The notes under the pieces are model-generated. The model did no database searches. It had not been told where the DNA came from and saw nothing but the letters and a program-made list of their open reading frames with translations. Of a DNA stretch of 64,000 bases, positions 54,453-61,031 are shown piece after piece. The position numbers and the translations under genes were made by a program. Numbering within the stretch: the stretch's first letter is position 1; every line of letters begins with the position of its first letter. Source of the DNA: Xylanimonas ulmi (GTDB lineage Bacteria; Actinomycetota; Actinomycetes; Actinomycetales; Cellulomonadaceae); assembly GCF_004216535.1 (NCBI RefSeq), contig NZ_SGWX01000001.1:2914001-2978000 (forward strand), in the 5' to 3' direction.

Positions 54453-55771
54453 GCGAGCACCGCTTCGGCTTCCGCACGCGCGCGCTGCACGCGGGCTCGA
54501 TCCCCGACGCCGCGACCGGCGCGCGCGCCGTGCCCATCTACCAGACGACGTCGTTCGTGTTCAACGACGCCGACGACGCCGCGAACCTGTTCGCGCTGCA
54601 GAAGTACGGCAACATCTACAGCCGCATCGGCAACCCGACGGTCGCCGCGCTCGAGGAGCGCATCGCCTCGCTCGAGGGCGGCATCGGCGCGGTGGCGACG
54701 GCGTCGGGCATGAGCGCCGAGTTCATCACCTTCGCCGCGCTCGTCGGCGCGGGCGACCACGTGGTCGCCTCGGCGCAGCTCTACGGCGGCACCGTCACCC
54801 AGCTCGACGTGACGTTGCGGCGGTTCGGCGTGGAGACCACGTTCGTGCGCGGCACGGACCCGGCCGACTTCGCCGCCGCCATCCGGCCCGAGACCAAGGT
54901 GGTGTACACCGAGGTCGTGGCCAACCCGTCGGGAGAGGTCGCCGACCTGGCGGGGCTGGCCGAGGTCGCGCACGCGGCGGGCGTCCCGCTCGTGGTCGAC
55001 GCCACGCTCTCGACGCCGTACCTGGTGCGGCCCATCGAGCACGGCGCCGACATCGTCATCCACTCGGTCACCAAGTTCCTCGGCGGGCACGGCACGACGC
55101 TGGGCGGCGTCGTCGTCGAGTCGGGGCGGTTCGACTGGGGCAACGGCAAGTTCCCGCAGATGACCGAGCCTGTGCCGAGCTACGGCGGCATCCGCTGGTG
55201 GGGCAACTTCGGCGAGTACGGGTTCCTCACCAAACTGCGCTCGGAGCAGTTGCGCGACATCGGACCGGCGCTCTCACCGCAGGCCGCGTTCCAACTCTTG
55301 CAGGGGGTCGAGACGCTGCCGCAGCGCCTGGACGCGCACCTGGCCGGCGCCCGCGCCGTGGCCGAGTGGCTCGAGTCCGACCCGCGCGTGTCCTACGTGT
55401 CGTGGGCCGGGCTGCCCTCGCACCCGCACTACGAGCGGGCCAAGCGGTACCTGCCGCTGGGCCCCGGGTCGGTGTTCGCCTTCGGGGTGCGCCCCGGCGG
55501 CGGCGCCCAGGGGCCCGACGCCGCGCGCGACGCGGGGCGGGCGTTCATCGAGGCGCTTGAGCTCGCCTCGCACCTGGCCAATGTGGGCGACGCGCGCACG
55601 CTGGTGATCCACCCGGCCTCGACGACGCACCAGCAGCTCGCGCCCGAGCAGCTCGCGGCCGCCGGGGTCCCGGCCGACCTCATCCGCATCAGCGTGGGAC
55701 TTGAGGACGTCGAGGACATCCTGTGGGACCTGGACCAGGCCCTGACCAAGGCGACGGGAGAGGTGCGATGA
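54449..55771 (+). CDS. metY: O-acetylhomoserine sulfhydrylase (MetY-like)
   Basis: PLP enzyme that makes homocysteine from O-acetylhomoserine and sulfide (or methionine from methanethiol), 440 aa. Cys/Met-metabolism PLP signature: FGFRTRALHAGSIPD, YQTTSFVF, SRIGNPTVAALEERIASLEGG, and DIVIHSVTKFLGGHGTTLGG with the PLP Lys. C-terminal block LVIHPASTTHQQLAPEQLAAAGV and LIRISVGLEDVEDI. It overlaps sfnG and the next gene (ATGA each). In this operon it would capture the sulfur released by the oxygenase after reduction. Confidence 0.95.
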   Translation: MSEHRFGFRTRALHAGSIPDAATGARAVPIYQTTSFVFNDADDAANLFALQKYGNIYSRIGNPTVAALEERIASLEGGIGAVATASGMSAEFITFAALVGAGDHVVASAQLYGGTVTQLDVTLRRFGVETTFVRGTDPADFAAAIRPETKVVYTEVVANPSGEVADLAGLAEVAHAAGVPLVVDATLSTPYLVRPIEHGADIVIHSVTKFLGGHGTTLGGVVVESGRFDWGNGKFPQMTEPVPSYGGIRWWGNFGEYGFLTKLRSEQLRDIGPALSPQAAFQLLQGVETLPQRLDAHLAGARAVAEWLESDPRVSYVSWAGLPSHPHYERAKRYLPLGPGSVFAFGVRPGGGAQGPDAARDAGRAFIEALELASHLANVGDARTLVIHPASTTHQQLAPEQLAAAGVPADLIRISVGLEDVEDILWDLDQALTKATGEVR

Positions 55772-56406
55772 GCGGCACAGTGGGCACGGTGGGCGCGGCG
55801 GGCACGGTGGGCACGGCGGGCGGCCTCCTCACTCCGGCGGACGCGGCGGCGTGCGCGCTGCCGGGCGCGGCGGCGTCGGGCATCGCGGGCACTGCGGGCG
55901 CGCCGGGCGCCGGCCCGTCGTCGCACGCCCGCACATGGCAGGGGCCGAGCGCTCCCGAGCGGCTCGCGCTGCTGCGCCGCACCACGAGCGTCGCGATCGT
56001 GGGAGCGAGCGACAACCCGGCGCGGGCCTCCTACTTCGTGGCCACGTACCTGCTGTCGAGCTCGCCGTACGACGTGTACTTCGTCAACCCGCGCGCCACC
56101 TCGATCCTCGGCCGGCCCGTCTACCGGTCGCTCGCGGACCTGCCGGTCGCCCCCGACCTCGTCGACGTGTTCCGGCGCCATGAGGACCTGCCCGACGTCG
56201 CACGCGAGGCCGTCGCCGTCGGCGCGAAGGCGCTGTGGCTGCAACTCGGATCGTGGAACGAGCAGGCCGCGGCCATCTCCGAGGCGGGCGGCCTCGACGT
56301 CGTCATGGACCGCTGCGTGAAGATCGAGCACGCGCGCTTCCACGGGGGCCTGCACCTGGCGGGCTTCGACACGGGCGTCATCAGCAGCAGGCGCGCGCGG
56401 GGGTAG
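55768..56406 (+). CDS. CoA-binding-fold protein (YccU-like)
   Basis: 212 aa, Rossmann-like CoA_binding_2 domain (about 75-205): VAIVGASDNPARASYFVATYLL, YDVYFVNPRATSILGRPVYRSLADLP, DLVDVFRRHEDLPDVAREAVAVGAKALWLQLG and DVVMDRCVKIEHARF. The N-terminal 50 residues are Gly/Thr/Ala-rich from a 9-bp tandem DNA repeat (GTVG units). YccU-like proteins often sit beside MetY genes. The function is unknown; a CoA- or acyl-carrier role linked to the acetyl-CoA synthetase in this operon is possible. Last gene of the operon, 19 bp from a convergent gene. Confidence 0.85.
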   Translation: MSGTVGTVGAAGTVGTAGGLLTPADAAACALPGAAASGIAGTAGAPGAGPSSHARTWQGPSAPERLALLRRTTSVAIVGASDNPARASYFVATYLLSSSPYDVYFVNPRATSILGRPVYRSLADLPVAPDLVDVFRRHEDLPDVAREAVAVGAKALWLQLGSWNEQAAAISEAGGLDVVMDRCVKIEHARFHGGLHLAGFDTGVISSRRARG

Positions 56407-56425
56407 GCGAAGGCGGCCTCATCCC

Positions 56426-57046
56426 TCACCACACGCCCCGCAGGAGCGCGGGCACGTCGAGATCGCGGACGCCCAGCGCGACCCGGAACAGGACGCGCTG
56501 GGCGTTCGCGCCCAGAAGCACCTCGTACCCGTCGCCCGACGACGTCATCGACAGCATCGAGAGCGCGAACCGCAACCGGTTGACCGCGCGGACCTGCGCC
56601 CGGGGCCAGACGAACCGCGCGCAGCGGGCTGCGCGCGTCTCGTGCGTCAGGGCCAGGCTCCGATCGGTGAGCGCCATGAGCCCCTGACTCCACGCGCCGT
56701 TCGCCCGGACCTGGACCCCTGCGGGCGCGGGAAGCGGCAGCGGGTCGTCGTCGACGAAGCACGGCCAGGACGCGACGACCCGCTCGTCACCCGCCAGGAC
56801 TGCGCGCAGGCCGCCTGGGCGCGCCTGCCCATCGCGCTCGTCGCCGATCAGCGCGGGCGCGTATCGCGTGGCGACCACCCGCTGCCACCGCTGGACGTCC
56901 TCACCGTCGACAAGGTCCGCCAGGTGTCGCGGCCAGTCACTGATCGACTCGGCGAGAGTGGTCACGACCCACGGCGGCGAGATCGATGGCACGGTCAGGT
57001 CCCCCTCCCCAGCGCGCGCCCCATCGCACACGCTCGACGCGTCCAC
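56426..57046 (-). CDS. Uncharacterized protein
   Basis: 206 aa, soluble, unrecognised. Features: TLAESISDWPRHLADLVDGEDVQRWQ, GVQVRANGAWSQGLMALTDRSLALTHETRAARCARFVWPRAQVRAVNRLRFALSM. GTG 57046 is the 5'-most start, with a GAGG close upstream; later starts are possible. It is the last gene of the set 57573-56426 transcribed leftward, 3 bp after the small NAL1-like-domain gene. Confidence 0.6.
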   Translation of the reverse strand: MDASSVCDGARAGEGDLTVPSISPPWVVTTLAESISDWPRHLADLVDGEDVQRWQRVVATRYAPALIGDERDGQARPGGLRAVLAGDERVVASWPCFVDDDPLPLPAPAGVQVRANGAWSQGLMALTDRSLALTHETRAARCARFVWPRAQVRAVNRLRFALSMLSMTSSGDGYEVLLGANAQRVLFRVALGVRDLDVPALLRGVW

Positions 57047-57049
57047 ACC

Positions 57050-57271
57050 TCACAGCGCCCGCACGGCCCCCACCACACGCACGACCACCGGCACGCCGTC
57101 GACCGCGGGCGGCACGTCCTTGCGCGCCCGCACCGTCTCGACGTTGACCTGCAGCACCCAGTCCGACGGGCCGCCGCGCTGGGCGAGCCCGACCCCCGTG
57201 ACGCCGTCGAGCCTCGCCACGGCGTCCCGCAATGTCTGCTTCGCAGCTCTGGCCGCGTCGATGGTCGCCAT
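57050..57271 (-). CDS. Small stand-alone NAL1-protease N-terminal-type domain
   Basis: 73 aa from ATG 57271 with an excellent ribosome-binding site (GGGAGGTGACC). The sequence DGVTGVGLAQRGG ... VPPAVDGVPVVVRVVGAVRAL has the GVxGVG and DGVPVxVxxVGxxxAL pattern of the N-terminal domain of bacterial NAL1-like serine proteases. A full protease of that type is at 59134-60279. No protease domain is attached here. It may be an inhibitor, a chaperone of the protease, or a relic; by-eye similarity only. Confidence 0.55.
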   Translation of the reverse strand: MATIDAARAAKQTLRDAVARLDGVTGVGLAQRGGPSDWVLQVNVETVRARKDVPPAVDGVPVVVRVVGAVRAL

Positions 57272-57273
57272 GG

Positions 57274-57573
57274 TCACCTCCCGAGGTGCACACCTCCATT
57301 GTGCCCCGGTTCGGCCGCGGGCGGGCGGGGCGCGGTCTGCGGCGCGAACCCCTCGGAGCGCTCCGGCGCGTCGGGGACCCAGCGCAACAGGTCGCCCGGC
57401 TGGCACTCGAGCGCTCGGCACAGCGCGTCGAGCGTGCTGAGGCGGACGGCGCGCGCCCGACCGTTCTTGAGCACCGCGAGGTTGGCGGGGGTGATTCCGA
57501 CGCGCTCGGCGAGCTCGCCGACGCCCAGACGGCGCCGGGCCGCCATCACGTCGATGTCGACGACGATGGGCAT
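57274..57573 (-). CDS. XRE-family regulator paired with DUF2975 (YozG-like)
   Basis: 99 aa. Helix-turn-helix (about 8-65): MAARRRLGVGELAERVGITPANLAVLKNGRARAVRLSTLDALCRALECQPGDLLRWVP, the YozG/HTH_26 type. A 30-residue Pro-rich tail follows. ATG 57573 overlaps the stop of the membrane gene by one base (TGATG). DUF2975 and YozG-like genes commonly occur as a pair. An inverted repeat upstream of the pair is a likely binding site. Confidence 0.88.
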   Translation of the reverse strand: MPIVVDIDVMAARRRLGVGELAERVGITPANLAVLKNGRARAVRLSTLDALCRALECQPGDLLRWVPDAPERSEGFAPQTAPRPPAAEPGHNGGVHLGR

Positions 57574-58133
57574 CAGATGACCCCGCCGAGCTCGGCGTGC
57601 AGCGCCGCGGTCTCGTCCGTGAGCGCCACGGCCCGCACGAGCAGGGCGCGCAGCACGACGACCAGCAGCGTCACCCCGGCTCCGCCCACGATCGCGCCGC
57701 ACGTGACGAGCAACAGGCCGGGTTGCAGCATCCCCGTCGCCACCGTCAGCGCCAGTGCCGCGACCGCGAGCGCCGTCGCCACCGCACCGGCCAGCACGAT
57801 GCCGTCGACGTACCGGAATGCGGCATGGCTGAACACGGCCGACTCGGCGACCAGCGTGAGCAGGCGCCAGACGCAGACGACGGCGACCTGCACCATCGCG
57901 AGTCCCGCGATCACCATGACCAGCAGCGGCCAGCGCAGGAACGCCGCCTCGGGGAGCGTCGTCGCCATCTCGTCGGCGATCAGCGGGACGAAGAGCGCCT
58001 GTGCGAGCAGCACGCCGACGAACACGGCGCCGAGCACGAGGCGCAGCGCGCCGAGGGTCAACGCGCCGGTCTGCCCGACCCGTCCCAGGACGGTGTCCAC
58101 GCGCCGCTGGGCGCGCGAGACGAGCGATTCCAT
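57573..58133 (-). CDS. DUF2975-family membrane protein
   Basis: 186 aa with four predicted helices (about 28-52, 68-95, 108-133 and 140-165) and a basic N-terminus. DUF2975 features: long first extracytoplasmic loop and the ESAVFSHAAFRYVDGIVLAGAVATAL region. Function unknown; the family is typically paired with a small XRE regulator, as here. The ATG at 58133 has a GAAGGAGG ribosome-binding site. Confidence 0.85.
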   Translation of the reverse strand: MESLVSRAQRRVDTVLGRVGQTGALTLGALRLVLGAVFVGVLLAQALFVPLIADEMATTLPEAAFLRWPLLVMVIAGLAMVQVAVVCVWRLLTLVAESAVFSHAAFRYVDGIVLAGAVATALAVAALALTVATGMLQPGLLLVTCGAIVGGAGVTLLVVVLRALLVRAVALTDETAALHAELGGVI

Positions 58134-58149
58134 GGGGCCTCCTTCACCA

Positions 58150-58195
58150 TTGCCTATCGATAAACGATCGTATCCTCTCGATATTCGATAGGCAA
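58150..58195. promoter_or_regulatory. AT-rich operator-like inverted repeat upstream of DUF2975/XRE
   Basis: TTGCCTATCGA (58150-58160) and TCGATAGGCAA (58185-58195) are perfect 11-bp arms with a 24-base AT-rich spacer containing further TATCGATA-like sites. It is a striking low-GC patch directly upstream of the XRE pair, probably an autoregulatory operator and promoter. Confidence 0.6.
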
Positions 58196-58217
58196 GGGAG
58201 CGCGGGGAGGCGCCGGA

Positions 58218-59060
58218 TCAGCGGTCGGTGCGGTTCTCCGTGTCGGGGTGCGAGCCGGTGCGCCCATCACGGTTGAGCCCGTCGATCGCCGCCATGTCCT
58301 CCTCGCCCAGCGCGAACCCGAAGATGTCGGCGTTCTCGGCGATGCGCGCGGGCTTCGCCGACTTGGGGAAGACGACGTCGCCGCGTTGCACGTGCCAGCG
58401 CAGCACCGCCTGGGCCGGGGTGACGCCGTGGCGGGCCGCGACGTCGGCGATGACCGAGTCGCCCAACACCGTCCCCCGACCCAGCGGCGACCACGCCTGC
58501 GTCACGATCCCGTGCGCGGCGTCGAAGGCGCGGACCTCGTCCTGCCGCAGGTAGGGGTGGGCCTCGACCTGGTTGACGGCGGGAACCACCGTCCCCGTCT
58601 CCAGCACGCGCTCCAGGTGCGCGGGCTGGAAGTTGGAGACGCCGATCGCGCGCGCCCGCCCCGAGGCGGCGATCTCCTCCAGCGCGGCCCACGCCTGGGT
58701 GTACAGGCCGAGCGCGGGCAGCGGCCAGTGGATGAGGAACAGGTCGACGTAGTCCGTGCCCAGCGCGTCGAGCGAGCGCGCGAACGCGGCGAGCGCGGCG
58801 TCGTGCGCGTGGAACGCGTTGTTGAGCTTGGTGGTGACGAACACCTCGGCGCGCGGCAGCCCGCTCGCCGCGAGCGCCTGCCCGACCTCGCGCTCGTTGC
58901 GGTACATCTGCGCGGTGTCGACGTGGCGGTAGCCCGCGTCGAACGCGCACAGCACCAGGTCGCGGGTCTGGTCAGGCGGCAGCTTGTAAGTGCCGAACCC
59001 GAGCTGCGGGATCAGGACGCCGTTGTTGAGCCGGAGGGTGGGGATGGCGCAGGTGCTCAC
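58218..59060 (-). CDS. Aldo/keto reductase
   Basis: NADPH-dependent reductase, 280 aa, AKR fold. Catalytic tetrad elements: GYRHVDTAQMYRNEREVG (Asp, Tyr), TTKLNN (Lys), LFLIHWPLP (His). Cofactor region: QAWSPLGRGTVL and FPKSAKPARIAENADIFGFAL. The group resembles 2,5-diketo-D-gluconate reductases. GTG start at 59060. Substrate unknown. Confidence 0.93.
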   Translation of the reverse strand: MSTCAIPTLRLNNGVLIPQLGFGTYKLPPDQTRDLVLCAFDAGYRHVDTAQMYRNEREVGQALAASGLPRAEVFVTTKLNNAFHAHDAALAAFARSLDALGTDYVDLFLIHWPLPALGLYTQAWAALEEIAASGRARAIGVSNFQPAHLERVLETGTVVPAVNQVEAHPYLRQDEVRAFDAAHGIVTQAWSPLGRGTVLGDSVIADVAARHGVTPAQAVLRWHVQRGDVVFPKSAKPARIAENADIFGFALGEEDMAAIDGLNRDGRTGSHPDTENRTDR

Positions 59061-59081
59061 CGCCCCAGCATCCCCGACCGC

Positions 59082-59117
59082 TGGTGGCCGAGCCCGTCGA
59101 AACCGCCGAAACCGCCG
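59082..59117. repeat. Degenerate copy of the REP-like palindrome
   Basis: TGGTGGCCGAGCCCGTCG followed by AAACCGCC (59082-59107), then a second GAAACCGCC. It matches the repeat core with a few changes and lies in the gap between the aldo/keto reductase and the protease. Confidence 0.55.
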
Positions 59118-59133
59118 CCCGGAGCGATCGGTG

Positions 59134-60279
59134 TCACATCAGCGTGACCCCCAGCGCGTCGAGCACCGCGTCGATCGGGTTGAGGTACGTCAGCCCGGAG
59201 CCGTCCGGACCGCCCGTCTCCGAGCCGGCGAACAGCAGGCCCAGCGCGGCGCCGTCCTCGCGGAACACCAGCGACCCGGAGTCACCGCCGCGCGAGAACG
59301 GCCCGCCGCCCGTCGACTCGACCTCGATCTGCCCGTCGAACCCCAGCACCCCGAGTTCGTCGCCGTACCCGACCAGCACGTCGTCGAGCTCGATGGCGCT
59401 GACCCGCCCGTGGGTGAGCGACGTCGTCCGCCCGACCTTGGCGACCCGCTCCCCGCCCCGGGCCGGCGCCGTCACGCTCACGCGCCCGACCTGCGGGTAG
59501 GTCGCGTCGACCTCGACGCCGTCGTCGAGCAGCGCGAGCGCGGCGTCCACGCGGTGGTGCTCACCGGGAGCGAGCGGCGCCCACCTCGCCAGCGCGCCCA
59601 CACGGTCACGCGGCGCCGCGCCGCCGTCGGCGGGCCCCGGCTGCACGACGACGTCGCCCGCCGCGGCCTGCGGGGACCCGGCCAGCACATGCCAGTTCGA
59701 CAGCGCGTACCGCACGGGCGCGCCGTCGGCGGCGTCGACGACGAAGCCGCCCAGCGTGCCCGCGGTGACGGCGGCGTTCGCGATCGAGACGCCCGGCCGC
59801 AGCGGTCGCGCCCGCCCCGTCTCCCCCAGCGCCCGCGCGCTGGCGACCGGCGGGCGGGGGCCCAGCGTGCGGATGCGCCCGGTGCGGCGCACGTCGACGT
59901 CGGCGCCCGCCTCGGCCGCGATCCTGCGCACCACCGCGCGCGCCGCCGGGACCCCGAGCCGGTAGCGGACCGCGACCGCGTACGCGCCGTCGGCCCCCGA
60001 GGCCCGAACGCCCGGCGCCGCGTCGACCGGCGCCGCGTCGCCCGGCGCCGGGGTGAGCCCGAGCGAGAGCGTGGGCGCGCGCACGGCGTCGAGCGACGCC
60101 CGGCGCACCGCGGCGCTGTCAGAGGCGGCAACGTCCCGGGCGCCGCCGTCGAGGCCCGCGCCGCCCGGGACCACGACGTCGTACGCGGTCACGGCGCCGT
60201 AGCGGTCGGCGAGCTCGCGCGCGAACCCCAGAAGCTGCTCCTTGAGGCAGCGCGCCTGCGCGAGGTCCATCATCGTCAT
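59134..60279 (-). CDS. NAL1-like trypsin-fold serine protease
   Basis: 381 aa from ATG 60279 (ATG 60270 also possible). The N-terminal domain (about 95-155) has AVAVRYRLGVPAARAVVRRIAAEAGADVDVRRTGRIRTLGP. The protease domain has SNWHVLAG (His), VDAALALLDD (Asp) and FSRGGDSGSLVFRE (nucleophile Ser in GDSGS). Closing motif GLLFAGSETGG. No signal peptide is visible, so a cytoplasmic protease is likely. The Asp assignment is by motif order only. Confidence 0.85.
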   Translation of the reverse strand: MTMMDLAQARCLKEQLLGFARELADRYGAVTAYDVVVPGGAGLDGGARDVAASDSAAVRRASLDAVRAPTLSLGLTPAPGDAAPVDAAPGVRASGADGAYAVAVRYRLGVPAARAVVRRIAAEAGADVDVRRTGRIRTLGPRPPVASARALGETGRARPLRPGVSIANAAVTAGTLGGFVVDAADGAPVRYALSNWHVLAGSPQAAAGDVVVQPGPADGGAAPRDRVGALARWAPLAPGEHHRVDAALALLDDGVEVDATYPQVGRVSVTAPARGGERVAKVGRTTSLTHGRVSAIELDDVLVGYGDELGVLGFDGQIEVESTGGGPFSRGGDSGSLVFREDGAALGLLFAGSETGGPDGSGLTYLNPIDAVLDALGVTLM

Positions 60280-60434
60280 GGCGCGAGTGTGTACCCGGGC
60301 GCCCACATCGACGGGTGGGCGCGCGGAGGGGCGCGGCACGCCATCGGCCCGCAGCGCCCAGGTCCCCTTTGTACGCTGCGGCAGCCGACGAGCCCGACAC
60401 GGGGCTCTCGCCCGCAGCGTGAGGGAACCACAGC

Positions 60435-60650
60435 ATGGCGACACCACCGATGGAGGCGGCCGAGCCGCACCCTTCGACCGAGCCGACGCCCGAGGCGCTG
60501 CTCGCGGCGGCCCGATGGGCGCTCGACCACGACCACCAGGCGCTGCTCGCCCACCGCGTCGCCCGGCTGAGCCAGGCGCCGTGGGACGTCCAGGACGCGG
60601 CGGACCGCCACCTGATCCGCAGGCATCGCGAGGCCGCGCTCACCCACTGA
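60435..60650 (+). CDS. Small protein, paralog of the next gene
   Basis: 71 aa, soluble, Arg/His-rich. The core is EALLAAARWALDHDHQALLAHRVARL followed by RHLIRRHREAALTH. A GAGGG ribosome-binding site precedes ATG 60435, and a TACGCT -10 lies further upstream (about 60373). It shares the (A/V)RAA.xWA(L/I)DHD..xL..HR.. pattern with the gene at 60745. Function unknown. Confidence 0.6.
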   Translation: MATPPMEAAEPHPSTEPTPEALLAAARWALDHDHQALLAHRVARLSQAPWDVQDAADRHLIRRHREAALTH

Positions 60651-60744
60651 TCCGCCCCCCGCGACGCACGGCCTCGCGCCGTGCTCGCCGGAACCCGACC
60701 GCGAAGTCGCGTCACAAAGCCGGCGATCCGACCTCTCTTCACAT

Positions 60745-61017
60745 GTGACGTCCGACTCTCGCGTGGCCGACGACGGCCCTCGGCGCCCCACCGCCCGCGG
60801 CGGTGGCCGACTCGCGCCGACCGTCACGCGCGACGAGGTGCGGGCCGCGATCCTTTGGGCGATCGACCACGACGTCGCGAGCCTGGTCCGCCATCGACGG
60901 ATCGCCCACACGGTGCATGACGAGGGCCGGCGGCGCCGCTCGGACGCCGACCTCGTCGCGAGGTGGCGCCGAGCGGCCCAGCCGGCCCTGGACGCGGTGC
61001 GAACACCCGCCCCCTGA
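60745..61017 (+). CDS. Small protein, paralog of the preceding gene
   Basis: 90 aa from GTG 60745 (GTG 60763 is an alternative). The core DEVRAAILWAIDHDVASLVRHRRIAHTVHDEGRRRRSDADLVARWRRAA parallels the 60435 protein. Highly basic (Arg/His). No known domain. Convergent with the YhgE-like gene, 14 bp apart. Confidence 0.55.
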   Translation: MTSDSRVADDGPRRPTARGGGRLAPTVTRDEVRAAILWAIDHDVASLVRHRRIAHTVHDEGRRRRSDADLVARWRRAAQPALDAVRTPAP

Positions 61018-61031
61018 TCGGTCTGGGGACC

